Assembly: GCA_014879535.1 (NCBI GenBank)
Contig: JACSRX010000042.1
Span: forward strand, 39,034 to 103,033
Reading direction: 5' to 3'
DNA length: 64,000 nt
From: Chthoniobacterales bacterium
Lineage (GTDB): Bacteria; Verrucomicrobiota; Verrucomicrobiia; Chthoniobacterales; JACTMZ01
The position numbers and the translations under genes are program-made. Of the stretch, positions 18,461-26,222 are shown in pieces. Below the pieces are notes generated by a model. The model was not told the origin of the DNA, made no database searches, and saw only the letters and a list, made by a program, of their open reading frames with translations. Numbering within the stretch: position 1 is the stretch's first letter; every line of letters begins with the position of its first letter.

Positions 18461-18634
18461 TTATGCGGTTGTGCTTTTTCTGAAAGGCGCGATCTCACTG
18501 ATAAGCGATGAAGGCTTTGACGTCGGTGACAGGAACAAGGACCTCGCCAGGATCATCGTGGCGAGCACGAGGAGTGCTGCGGCGAGAAATGCCCTGCCGC
18601 GCGCTTGGGAAAGAGTGAGATTCGCGGAGTTCAT
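18461..18634 (-). CDS. 57-residue single-span membrane protein coupled to the signal peptidase-like gene
   Basis: Starts at ATG 18634, which overlaps the TGA of the upstream signal peptidase-like gene in an ATGA junction; this overlap is the main evidence that it is a real gene. The sequence has a short polar head (MNSANLTLSQARGR), one transmembrane helix (AFLAAALLVLATMILARSLF) and a polar tail. No family recognised. It may be a partner or small subunit of the upstream protein, which is inference. Confidence 0.55.
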   Translation of the reverse strand: MNSANLTLSQARGRAFLAAALLVLATMILARSLFLSPTSKPSSLISEIAPFRKSTTA

Positions 18635-19488
18635 TTGCCCATCACTTTCCCGAGAATGGCTTCCCGCGAAAGTGGCCCCCAAGCGCGGCTGTCGTTTGCC
18701 GCGTCGGGATTGTCTCCCAAGACAAAATACTGCCCTTCAGGAATCGTGAAAGGATACGTGGGGGAACGGGGGCGTGAGGGGGTCCCGGAGGCTGTGCCGG
18801 GTCTGTATTGTATCGTCTGAATCAAAGCCGGGCGGTCCTTGGGGGTGATGCCATTGATCATCAGTCCGGATTCATCGAAGGAAATGGAATCCCCCGGCAG
18901 ACCAACGACCCGGAACGTCCAAACGCCGGGATCGTCCGTGCTGCTTGCCGCTGGCATGGATTGCATCGGCGGGGTGAAAAGAACGACATCCCACCTCCGT
19001 GGACTTGAAGACTGGTAAGCATCCAATTGCACCTGAATGGTTTCATTTTGCCTGATCGTGGGCTCCATGGAGGAGGGTTTCTGCAGGAACGGTTTCAGGC
19101 GCGATCCGGAGAAGGCGGAAATGCCATTCGTCCACATCAACGCCAGCGGAACGAAATAAAAAACCATCAGGATGCTGGAAGAGATGCAGATGACCTTCGA
19201 CGAGGGGTGGCGCCACGTTGAAACCAGAATCGTCAAAAGCACCAGCCAAAGGACGGAGAACAGGAAGGCGGGCAGCCAGTGATCCAAGAATGGCGACACG
19301 GGGATTTCGAAGATTGCTGAAAGTCCTCGCCGGACGGAGCCGAGCAAAAGTGCAAGCGCCATGGGAGCAAAGAGGACCAAATCAAACGTCAAATCCCCTG
19401 CGGAATGATGACGGGTTAGAACGGATGCCTTCATTGTGACCCAAGAGGCCGTCGGACTTGGCGGGATTGTTTGCTCAGTTACCAGCAT
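18631..19488 (-). CDS. Signal peptidase I-like (S26) membrane protein lacking the catalytic lysine
   Basis: 285 residues. About three N-terminal transmembrane segments precede an S26 domain with the nucleophile box KPSSMEPTIRQ (Ser about 140), the box D-like FRVVGLPGD (about 192-200) and the terminal GDNPDAANDSRAWGPL box. In active bacterial type I peptidases the residue before Arg in box D is the general-base Lys (KRxxGLPGD); here it is Phe (codon TTC), so the Ser-Lys dyad is broken. It could be an inactive paralogue, a chaperone-like binder of signal peptides, or an enzyme using another base. The start is ATG 19488 or 19434. Its stop overlaps the 57-residue membrane protein. A canonical signal peptidase must be encoded elsewhere. 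Confidence 0.8.
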   Translation of the reverse strand: MLVTEQTIPPSPTASWVTMKASVLTRHHSAGDLTFDLVLFAPMALALLLGSVRRGLSAIFEIPVSPFLDHWLPAFLFSVLWLVLLTILVSTWRHPSSKVICISSSILMVFYFVPLALMWTNGISAFSGSRLKPFLQKPSSMEPTIRQNETIQVQLDAYQSSSPRRWDVVLFTPPMQSMPAASSTDDPGVWTFRVVGLPGDSISFDESGLMINGITPKDRPALIQTIQYRPGTASGTPSRPRSPTYPFTIPEGQYFVLGDNPDAANDSRAWGPLSREAILGKVMGK

Positions 19489-19554
19489 CCGGCAAGCATG
19501 GCCTTCATTTGTGGGGCGCTCTCCGCGACCATCTGGGGCTGTTTCTGGTAGTCG

Positions 19555-20601
19555 TTATGGCCGACCCTGCTGCCTTCTCTTGCGCGGCTGCTCTTCAGCT
19601 TGAAGGTTCAGAAAATCAAGCAGTCGCAGCGGGTAGTCGCTTCGTTGCGGACCGAGAGAAACGGGGCTTTCATTTGTCCTGAACAGATAAGGCAAAATAA
19701 GGTCTGTGTGAGCGAACCCCGTAGCCATGTGCTCTGAGTCTTCAATTCGTCGCAGATCATTCATCTGTTCCCGATAATTTGGAGGGGGCTTCGGCAAGAA
19801 TCTTGGATGGCCGATCACCTGTAATGACATGAGGTCATTCGCCGAAAGCTCCGCAATCCTTGCCTTCAACCGGGCAATCTCCTGCTGGTTCAGGAAATCC
19901 GCCGTTGCAGCCTCCTTGGTGGCTTGGTTTAGCCGCTCCATCATCCGCTCCAACAGCCACTCCTGATCGAGCACATAGGCTTCAAGATTTTGCTCCGCCC
20001 GCTTGGCATTGGCTTTCAAACCACCAAGCACGGCTCGTAGAGTCGTGATCTTCGGATGGCGTTCACCAAATCCCCTGGCAAGAACCTCTGCAATCTCGGC
20101 CTCCTTTGCCGCGATCAGCGGACCAAGAGGATTCCCGGTGAATTCGTTCGTCGCCTGAGGAGGCGGGGTTGGCAGACGCACCAATTCACGAGTGACGTTG
20201 AATTCGAGCGGATTTGAAGCTCCCTCTCTCGTCACGGTGACTTTGACCTGCGTGCCGGGATCGCCGCGCAGCAAAGCTGCGACCGATTCCGCGCCCAAAC
20301 CGGCGGTATCCTTGTCGTCGACCATGATGATCCAGTCGTTCGTCATGAGGCCTGCCCTCTCGGCGGCTCCTCCGGGAAGCACCCGGTGAATCAAGGTTTT
20401 GCCATCCGCCGGATGGGCCGACAGGGCTATGGAAATGCCGGAAAGATTGCTGATGGTTGTCGTTGGCGTGCCGCCCGGTTCCGCCGGGGGGATGACAACC
20501 ACCTCATTGTATTGCGCCACCGCGCTGGGGACGGCGCAACACAGCACGAAAGCCGCGATTCGGAATCGTTTCCTCGGGAGTGGCTGTCCAGGGGGTCTCA
20601 T
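19555..20601 (-). CDS. Exported PDZ-domain protein with coiled-coil region
   Basis: 348 residues. The signal peptide (to about residue 30, VPSAVAQ) is followed by a PDZ domain (about 52-140) with the carboxylate-binding region and the typical GGAAERAGLMTNDWIIMVDDKD and GAESVAALLRGDPGTQVKVTV strands. Residues 150-260 are strongly charged and helical (AAKEAEIAEVLARGFGERHP; EQNLEAYVLDQEWLLERMMERLNQATKEA), probably a coiled coil. The C-terminus is basic. No protease domain is attached, so a scaffold or adaptor role in the periplasm is plausible. Confidence 0.75.
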   Translation of the reverse strand: MRPPGQPLPRKRFRIAAFVLCCAVPSAVAQYNEVVVIPPAEPGGTPTTTISNLSGISIALSAHPADGKTLIHRVLPGGAAERAGLMTNDWIIMVDDKDTAGLGAESVAALLRGDPGTQVKVTVTREGASNPLEFNVTRELVRLPTPPPQATNEFTGNPLGPLIAAKEAEIAEVLARGFGERHPKITTLRAVLGGLKANAKRAEQNLEAYVLDQEWLLERMMERLNQATKEAATADFLNQQEIARLKARIAELSANDLMSLQVIGHPRFLPKPPPNYREQMNDLRRIEDSEHMATGFAHTDLILPYLFRTNESPVSLGPQRSDYPLRLLDFLNLQAEEQPRKRRQQGRP

Positions 20602-20607
20602 GAATTA

Positions 20608-21263
20608 TCAAGCCGTCCAGCATCGAACCGTCCCTTCATCGTCGGCGTTTTCCCACTTTTCCTGGACTTTCCTGAAAAGATGAAAACATCCGGTCCCATC
20701 CAGTGGACCCTTGATAACGCCGGACATCACCTCAACCTTCCGATTTGAGAGGAACACAATTTCGAGGATCGGGCTCTTGGGATCCAGTTGCCTTGCCAGA
20801 CGTTGAATCTCTTGAATATCGCTTGCCAATTGCTCAACCCCTCCGAGAGCCGTGGCACCGATAACCCTAAAGTCATACGGCAAGGCGTGCCATCTGGAAG
20901 TTTTCGCTCCCTTTTGGCAATTTTTCCATCTTCGCCGTAAATCGGGAATTCAAGGAACGCGAGCTCCCCGTTGGGGTCGTAAACTTCTGTCTTAACGAGT
21001 TGGCCGTTGGCAAATTCATGCTTCTCGCGCGCATGGTTCCAGCCGCCACCCTCGTAGTATTCCATCGGCTCCATTTCCTCCCGAGCAGAAGTCTCAGTTT
21101 CCGAAGCACTGGAAAGTTGGTCGAGTGTATGATCCTGAGGAGATGCTCGAAAGCCGTGGGTGATCGCCGGACGAGACAAGCTCCACAAAATCAAGACCGC
21201 AGCAATCACAAGGAGCAGCCAGAAAATTGCCCCGCCTTTAAAATGAGAGCATTTCAAGGGCAT
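20608..21263 (-). pseudogene. Exported/anchored protein gene with a probable frameshift
   Basis: From ATG 21263 a frame gives a signal-anchor (IFWLLLVIAAVLILWSL) and a domain with KREFANGQLVKTEVYDPNGELAFLEF-like strands up to KLPDGTPC. Past about 20885 this frame turns into low-complexity basic sequence, while the overlapping frame ending at 20608 continues sensibly (YDFRVIGATALGGVEQLASDIQEIQRLARQLDP) but has only a TTG for a start. Joining the frames at DGTP-YDFRVI gives one coherent protein. A short insertion around ACGCCTTGCCGTATGAC would explain the shift. Alternatives are two overlapping genes or a sequencing error. Confidence 0.5.
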
Positions 21264-21271
21264 CGTAACAT

Positions 21272-21652
21272 CTATTCGCTTGGGGGGGAAGCCACTGCTC
21301 TTCTGCGAATCACTCTGGGTGCAAACTCGCGATCTTCCACGGTGCCTTTCCCCTGCATGTCCACGACGATGACGCGATACCGAGCGGTTGCCTCTGCCGC
21401 TTGGGAGTTCGCTCGCGATTCATCGGGAGGCTCGAACCTTGCCTCATAGATTCTCTCCGCGGGCTTGTCCTGCCGCGAAGTCAACCGAAGGGTCCGCAGA
21501 TAGAATCCGGGACCGAGATTCTGCGACTTGAGTGTGTCCTGTGCAATCTGTGCGGCCTGCACAAGCGACACTTGCGGTTCCTCGTCCTGCGCTTGGATCA
21601 GACGGGCCGTGGAAATCAGCGATGCGATGAGAAGGGCTGGGAATTTCATCAT
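21272..21652 (-). CDS. Small exported protein, unknown
   Basis: 126 residues with a signal peptide (MMKFPALLIASLISTARLIQAQ). The mature part begins EEPQVSLVQAAQIAQDTLKS and continues with β-strand-like YLRTLRLTSRQ and ATARYRVIVVDMQGKGTVEDREF. The helix-then-strands pattern is reminiscent of PepSY-like domains, but this is weak. It lies 8 bp upstream of the frameshifted gene and probably in the same transcript. Confidence 0.6.
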   Translation of the reverse strand: MMKFPALLIASLISTARLIQAQDEEPQVSLVQAAQIAQDTLKSQNLGPGFYLRTLRLTSRQDKPAERIYEARFEPPDESRANSQAAEATARYRVIVVDMQGKGTVEDREFAPRVIRRRAVASPPSE

Positions 21653-21759
21653 GGGGGTGGAGAGTGATCGATTCCACTGGCATTAAGCCGGCGTTGCGCG
21701 ATCAGCTTCATGATTCAAGTCATGGATAGATGGCGTTCAACGCTCAAGAACGATGTCCC

Positions 21760-21948
21760 TCAAAAATTGCTTTGCTCGACAATTGCCGATTGCACGGTGA
21801 ATCGCGTCACGGAGGCTCTGTTGTAATCACCCGGGGAATACAACTTCATTGCGCGTTGGATTTCTGCTTCGTAGTCGGGCGCCCCTGCATGGCAGATTGC
21901 GGATGCGAAAACCAAAAGGCTGACGGATGTGGGGGGCCGTGATTTCAT
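21760..21948 (-). CDS. Short exported peptide, possibly truncated
   Basis: 62 residues. A signal-peptide-like start (MKSRPPTSVSLLVFASAICHAG) is followed by a 40-residue mature part with YEAEIQRAMKLYSPGDYNRAS. It is too short to classify and may be a remnant of a longer gene. It is followed by about 100 bp without a gene before the next start downstream. Confidence 0.4.
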   Translation of the reverse strand: MKSRPPTSVSLLVFASAICHAGAPDYEAEIQRAMKLYSPGDYNRASVTRFTVQSAIVEQSNF

Positions 21949-21960
21949 TGCTCGGCTGTG

Positions 21961-22413
21961 TCAACGTTTGGCAAGCTCGATGGTTCGCAGTTCATAGCTT
22001 TGGCAAAACGGCGCGTTCTTGACGGGGCGGAAGCCATACGTGGCGCGGATGAAATCATCGGAGTTGAAGTCCTTCAACCGGTCTTTCATGGAGTCGGGTA
22101 TCTGAAGAAGGATGCCGTCTTTGCCTTCACGCGCAATCATCAGCTCGGATTGCCCCAAGTCGATTCTCCGAATCGTTCCTTGAAGTTCTCTTGCGGGCAT
22201 TTGGGCCGCTGCCCGTTCAATCAGTGGGCGGTAGAATGAGGTGAATGCCCAGATGGTGGTGCTGTTGTAGGGAAGGGAAATCCCGAGGATCACAAGCGAA
22301 AAGCTCCCATTGTCTCCGGGGCGCGCTTGGTGGATATGACTCGTGTGATAGCTCAGGACGTAGATCGTCCCCACCAAAAGAAGTGACGTGAAGATGATGA
22401 GAATGCGCTTCAT
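21961..22413 (-). CDS. Membrane-anchored small protein, unknown
   Basis: 150 residues. An N-terminal anchor (MKRILIIFTSLLLVGTIYVL) is followed by a soluble domain with LVILGISLPYNSTTIWAF, then LQGTIRRIDLGQSELMIARE and IPDSMKDRLKDFNSDDF. No family recognised. The ATG overlaps the TGA of the upstream gene (ATGA, 22410-22413), so the pair is translationally coupled. Confidence 0.6.
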   Translation of the reverse strand: MKRILIIFTSLLLVGTIYVLSYHTSHIHQARPGDNGSFSLVILGISLPYNSTTIWAFTSFYRPLIERAAAQMPARELQGTIRRIDLGQSELMIAREGKDGILLQIPDSMKDRLKDFNSDDFIRATYGFRPVKNAPFCQSYELRTIELAKR

Positions 22414-22976
22414 GCTCTTGAAGGGCGTGTTTTGTTGTAGCCAACGTCCTGAGGGGCTTGTTCGTGCTCAACGCCTAATGCTTGGGCATCGATAACGTTG
22501 CCTTCGGTGCCCCGATCCTCCTTGACTGGTTCCTCCTTTGACCCTGTGGGCTTCGTCGTGCTGGTCTTCGTAGTTTCTCGAGGCTCGCTTGTCTTGTCTT
22601 CAAGAAAGCGGATGGCCTCCGGGGAGAAGGAATTCGCGGAGTGGGGAACGACCTCCGACAATACGAAGTCGTAGCTCGCTGTCTGGTTCTGATGGCTCAC
22701 GCTGATGTTCCCGGGGGATAGGAACCAGAATCCATAAGGGCTCAGAGAATCCAATTCCTTCATGAACAGAACGTTTGAAGCGATATCTTGGGCCAGAATT
22801 TGCTGAGCGCGGTCATTGTCACCGCTGCGAACCAAGCCATGAATGGCACCTGAAAAATTGTTGCGCGTGGCGTATGCGTATCTGAATGTCAGCACCGTGG
22901 CAGTGTAGAATCCGAACAGGATTCCGGTTGCGAACAAGGCCAAGGCGATGGCGATTTCGGTGAGCTTTGTTTTCAT
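22410..22976 (-). CDS. Membrane-anchored protein, unknown
   Basis: 188 residues. An N-terminal transmembrane anchor (IAIALALFATGILFGFYTATVL) precedes a helical domain (ATRNNFSGAIHGLVRSGDNDRAQQILAQ) and a polar Thr/Lys/Glu-rich tail from about residue 125. No known domain. It is the first gene of a two-gene coupled unit with the 150-residue protein downstream. Confidence 0.6.
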   Translation of the reverse strand: MKTKLTEIAIALALFATGILFGFYTATVLTFRYAYATRNNFSGAIHGLVRSGDNDRAQQILAQDIASNVLFMKELDSLSPYGFWFLSPGNISVSHQNQTASYDFVLSEVVPHSANSFSPEAIRFLEDKTSEPRETTKTSTTKPTGSKEEPVKEDRGTEGNVIDAQALGVEHEQAPQDVGYNKTRPSRA

Positions 22977-23380
22977 GGGGTGCGTACGTTATGGCTGGAT
23001 CAAACCGGACTCAGTGTTTGGATGGATTGAAGACCGTGACGCGCAAAAGGGGGATAGAGACGAGCCCGTTTCGGCTGTCGGAGGAACGGCGCGCAAATGG
23101 CGAGGCTTGGGTCATGCAAGCTGGGCCGGTTCTGTGGACAAACCGCTTTTATGAGGCATGGAGGGTAGTGTCGAGGGGATATTCCTCATGTTCCCGGTGA
23201 GTTCCACTTTTGTCCCGTGTGGGCGGGATCACGGCGTGACCAGAAGCGTCGCGCTGCCCATTGGCACTGAAACCAAGCCAAGGTTCCCGGTGCCCGCATC
23301 GGCGGGGACCGCGCCCTGCCTGAGAAGTGGTCTTGGGACCGGTCGGCTGGGGCCAGCCGACCCTACCGGAGGGCATGAGC
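22977..23380. other. 404-bp gap without a convincing gene
   Basis: Only short shadow frames are found. The stretch holds GC-rich inverted segments, including a perfect hairpin at 23341-23362, and is probably the 3' end of the argF transcript plus the promoter region of the small-gene block. Nothing else was recognised. Confidence 0.5.
23341..23362 (-). repeat. Perfect 10-bp hairpin, REP-like or terminator
   Basis: GGTCGGCTGG and CCAGCCGACC are exact inverted copies separated by GG, lying just past the argF stop on the minus strand. There is no U-run, so a classical intrinsic terminator is less likely than a repetitive extragenic palindrome or a 3'-end stabilising hairpin. Confidence 0.5.
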
Positions 23381-24277
23381 CTATTTTTCCAGAAGCGTGA
23401 GGATGGCTTTCTGGGTGTGGAGGCGGTTTTCGGCTTGGTCGAAAATCGTTTGGGCGTTGGCCTCGAAGACGTCGTCGGTGATTTCCTTGCCTCGGTAGGC
23501 CGGGAGGCAGTGCATGACGAGGGGGGAGCCTCCGGCAGCTTCGACGGTTTCGCGGTTGATCTGGTAGCCGCCGAATTGGGCGGTGCGGAAGGCAGCTTCG
23601 TCTTCCTTGCCCATGCTGATCCACACGTCGGTGTAAAGGACGTCGGCCCCGGCGGAGGCCGCAAGCACATCGGTGGTCACGGTGATGTTGCCGCCGGCGC
23701 GGGTGACGAGTTCATGGGGTGGCTGGAAGCGCTGAGGGGCGGCGATGCGGAGGTTGAAGCCGCAGCGGGCGGCCGCCCAGATCCACGAGCGGGCGACGTT
23801 GCAGTCGCCGTCGCCGATGAATGCGACGGTGAGTCCGTCGAGGGTGCCGCGTTTTTCGATGATGGTGAAAAGGTCGCTGAGGATCTGGCACGGGTGCTCG
23901 GCGTCGGTGAGGGCGTTGATGGTGCGCAGGCCGGAGAGGCGGGCGAATTCCACGACGTCATCCTGGGCGTAGGTGCGGATGACGGCGCCCTGCACCATGC
24001 GTCCGAGCACGCGGGCGGTGTCGCGGATGGGTTCTCCGCGTCCGAGCTGGATGTCGTTCGAGGAGAGGAAAATGGGCTGTCCGCCGAGTTCGCGGATGCC
24101 GACCTCGAAGCTCACGCGGGTGCGGGTGGAGGATTTCGAGAACATGACGGCCCAGCACTCGCCGGCGAGCGGGGCGTCGGGGTGGGGTCCGCGCAGGCGT
24201 TTCATTTCGGCCGCCTTGCCGAGGATCGTCCGGATTCCGGCGGCGTCGAGCGATTCGATGTCGAGCAGGTTCCTCAT
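23381..24277 (-). CDS. argF: Ornithine carbamoyltransferase
   Basis: 298 residues, cytosolic. It makes citrulline from ornithine and carbamoyl phosphate in arginine biosynthesis. Visible motifs are the carbamoyl-phosphate loop SSTRTR (about 49-54), the HPCQ motif in DAEHPCQILSD, and the ornithine-binding HCLPAYRG near residue 265. The length is normal, slightly short. It is 13 bp downstream of argD, so both probably form an argDF operon. Confidence 0.97.
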   Translation of the reverse strand: MRNLLDIESLDAAGIRTILGKAAEMKRLRGPHPDAPLAGECWAVMFSKSSTRTRVSFEVGIRELGGQPIFLSSNDIQLGRGEPIRDTARVLGRMVQGAVIRTYAQDDVVEFARLSGLRTINALTDAEHPCQILSDLFTIIEKRGTLDGLTVAFIGDGDCNVARSWIWAAARCGFNLRIAAPQRFQPPHELVTRAGGNITVTTDVLAASAGADVLYTDVWISMGKEDEAAFRTAQFGGYQINRETVEAAGGSPLVMHCLPAYRGKEITDDVFEANAQTIFDQAENRLHTQKAILTLLEK

Positions 24278-24290
24278 GGGGAGGATCAGT

Positions 24291-25538
24291 TTAGGACAAA
24301 GGTTCGGCGAGGGCGAGCGTATCGCGCAGGATGGTCACGGCCTCGTCGCATTCGGCGGCGCGGACGTTGAGCGGGGGCAGGAGGCGGATGACCGTTTCCC
24401 CGGCGGGGACGACGAGGAGTCCGCGTTCGAGGAGCTTGAGCGTGAGCCGCAGGGCCGGCGTCTTGCCGTCGGGCCCGGTCTGTCCGCGCCAGCGGAAGTC
24501 CGCGATCTCGATGCCGAGGAGCAGTCCGGCGCCGCGGATGCCGCGAATGACGGGCGAGGCGAGGGCGGTGACGGCCTCGCGGAGTTGGGCGCTGCGTTCG
24601 CGGGTGTTGGCGAGGAGGCTTTCCTTTTCGATGGTGTCGAGCACGGCGAGGGCGACCGCGCAGGCGAGCGGGGAGCCGCCGTAGGTGGTGGCGTGCGTGC
24701 CGGGTCCGAGCAGGTCGGCGAGCGATCCGCCGCCGGCCGTGGCGCGGTCCCGCGCCCAGAAGGCGCCGAGGGGGAAGCCGCCGCCGATGCCCTTGGCCCA
24801 ACTGATCCCATCCGGCACAGCCTCGGGGGCGCCGGTGGCATGCCAGCCGCACCAATCGCCGGTGCGGCCGAGGCCGCATTGCACCTCGTCGTAGAGCAGG
24901 AGCATGCCGTGCGCGTCGCACAAGGCGCGCAATCCGCGGACGAATCCGGCGTCGAGCGGACGCACGCCGCCTTCGCCCTGGATCGGTTCGACGAGGATCG
25001 CGGCGGTGCGGTCGTTGACGGCGGCCTGCACGCTTTCGAGGGTGGCGGGCACGTTGACGAAGCCGGCGACGGGCGGCTCGAAGCCGAGTTTGACCTTCGC
25101 CTGTCCGGTGGCGGCGATGCCCGCGAGGGTGCGTCCGTGGAACGAGCCTTCGAGCGTGATGATTTCGTGGCGTCCGCTCGGCGCGCCGTGTTTGCGGGCG
25201 AGCTTGTAGAGGCCCTCGTTGGCCTCGGCCCCGCTGTTGGAGAAGAAGATCTTGCCGTGGGTGCCGACGAGGCCGTCGAGACGCGCGGCGAGTTCGGCCT
25301 GCGGGCGGGTGAGGTAGAGGTTCGAGGTGTGGATGAGCGTGGCGGACTGCGCGGCGAGCGCCTTCTGCATGGCCGGATGCGCGTGGCCGAGGGAGTTCAC
25401 GGCGATGCCCGAGGTGAAGTCGAGGTAGGCGCGGCCGTCTTCGTCCCAGACGCGCGTGCCGGCGCCGCGGGCCAGCGTGAGAGGGAAGCGCCCGTAGCTC
25501 GGAATCACGTGGCGCGCGTAAAGTTCGTCCGTCGTCAT
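24291..25538 (-). CDS. argD: Acetylornithine/succinyldiaminopimelate aminotransferase
   Basis: 415 residues, class III PLP-dependent aminotransferase acting in arginine (and possibly lysine) biosynthesis. The signatures are SGIAVNSLGHAHP, FFSNSGAEANE for PLP phosphate binding, the LLYDEVQCGLGRTG block with the PLP-contacting Asp, and the Schiff-base Lys in SWAKGIGGGFP. The C-terminus contains GLLVVPAGETVIRLLPPLN as in ArgD. It lies upstream of argF in the same direction. Confidence 0.95.
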   Translation of the reverse strand: MTTDELYARHVIPSYGRFPLTLARGAGTRVWDEDGRAYLDFTSGIAVNSLGHAHPAMQKALAAQSATLIHTSNLYLTRPQAELAARLDGLVGTHGKIFFSNSGAEANEGLYKLARKHGAPSGRHEIITLEGSFHGRTLAGIAATGQAKVKLGFEPPVAGFVNVPATLESVQAAVNDRTAAILVEPIQGEGGVRPLDAGFVRGLRALCDAHGMLLLYDEVQCGLGRTGDWCGWHATGAPEAVPDGISWAKGIGGGFPLGAFWARDRATAGGGSLADLLGPGTHATTYGGSPLACAVALAVLDTIEKESLLANTRERSAQLREAVTALASPVIRGIRGAGLLLGIEIADFRWRGQTGPDGKTPALRLTLKLLERGLLVVPAGETVIRLLPPLNVRAAECDEAVTILRDTLALAEPLS

Positions 25539-25595
25539 CGAGCCGCGGATGTTAAGTCGCGGAGCGGTGCTGGCAAGGCGCGCCTGCGGGCGGGA

Positions 25596-26081
25596 TCAAT
25601 CGGGCGTGGCGGTGCCCGGCGCGGGGAGCCCCACGATGCGGTCGCCGGGGAGGATCTTGTTTTTCGAGAACCAGCCCTGGGGCACTTCGAGGGCGTAGAG
25701 CAGGTCGCGGAAGACGCTGCGGATGGGCGTGTCCTTGAGCGGCTCCATGTCGTGGATCTCGCGGATGACGCCCGCGCCGTTGATGTAGGCGATGGAGAGC
25801 GGCAGCAGGGTGTTGCGCATCCAGAAACTCATCGGCTGCGGCTCGGGGAACACGAAGAGCATGCCCTCGCCGTCGGCCAGTTCGGTGCGGGCCATGAGAC
25901 CGAGGTTGCGCTCCTGCGGTTCGTCGGCCACTTCGGCTTTCACGGAGGTGCTGCCGATGACCAGCCGGGTGGTCGGTAGCGGCGGCTGCGGGTTCACGGG
26001 CGGGTCCTCGGCGGGCGCCGTCAGGGTCGCGGCCAGAAGAAGCGCACCGGGAAGCAGGCAGCGGATGGCATCTTTGTGCAT
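25596..26081 (-). CDS. Exported DUF192 protein
   Basis: 161 residues from ATG 26081 (MHKDAIRCLLPG), which places the signal peptide (LLPGALLLAATLTAPA) at the N-terminus; the 26117 start would add 12 residues. The DUF192 core is clear: VEVADEPQERNLGLMAR-like, GMLFVFPEPQPMSFWMRNTLLPLSIAYI and the ALEVPQGWFSKNKILPGDRI end. The family is small, periplasmic and of unknown function. It is divergent from the act operon. Confidence 0.85.
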   Translation of the reverse strand: MHKDAIRCLLPGALLLAATLTAPAEDPPVNPQPPLPTTRLVIGSTSVKAEVADEPQERNLGLMARTELADGEGMLFVFPEPQPMSFWMRNTLLPLSIAYINGAGVIREIHDMEPLKDTPIRSVFRDLLYALEVPQGWFSKNKILPGDRIVGLPAPGTATPD

Positions 26082-26112
26082 CGGGTCCCAAGTAAGCAGA
26101 AGCGCGTCCTTT

Positions 26113-26130
26113 CGCACAATATTTTGTGCG
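26113..26130. promoter_or_regulatory. Palindromic candidate operator upstream of the act operon
   Basis: CGCACAA and TTGTGCG form perfect 7-bp arms around TATT. The site lies in the 141-bp gap between the DUF192 gene and actA. A second, weaker inverted pair (AGTATT at 26141-26146, AATACT at 26162-26167) follows. The positions fit regulation of the respiratory operon, but the cognate regulator is not known. Confidence 0.45.
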
Positions 26131-26222
26131 GACGCAAATCAGTATTGCCATTAGCAGCCGTAATACTACGCTCCTCACGCTCCGTGCCACCGCGCGGGGC
26201 ATTTCGTTGTTTTGTAAACTGG

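Noticed and set aside
23973..25979. 668-codon plus-strand open frame
   Set aside because: Antisense to argF and argD, both certain genes.
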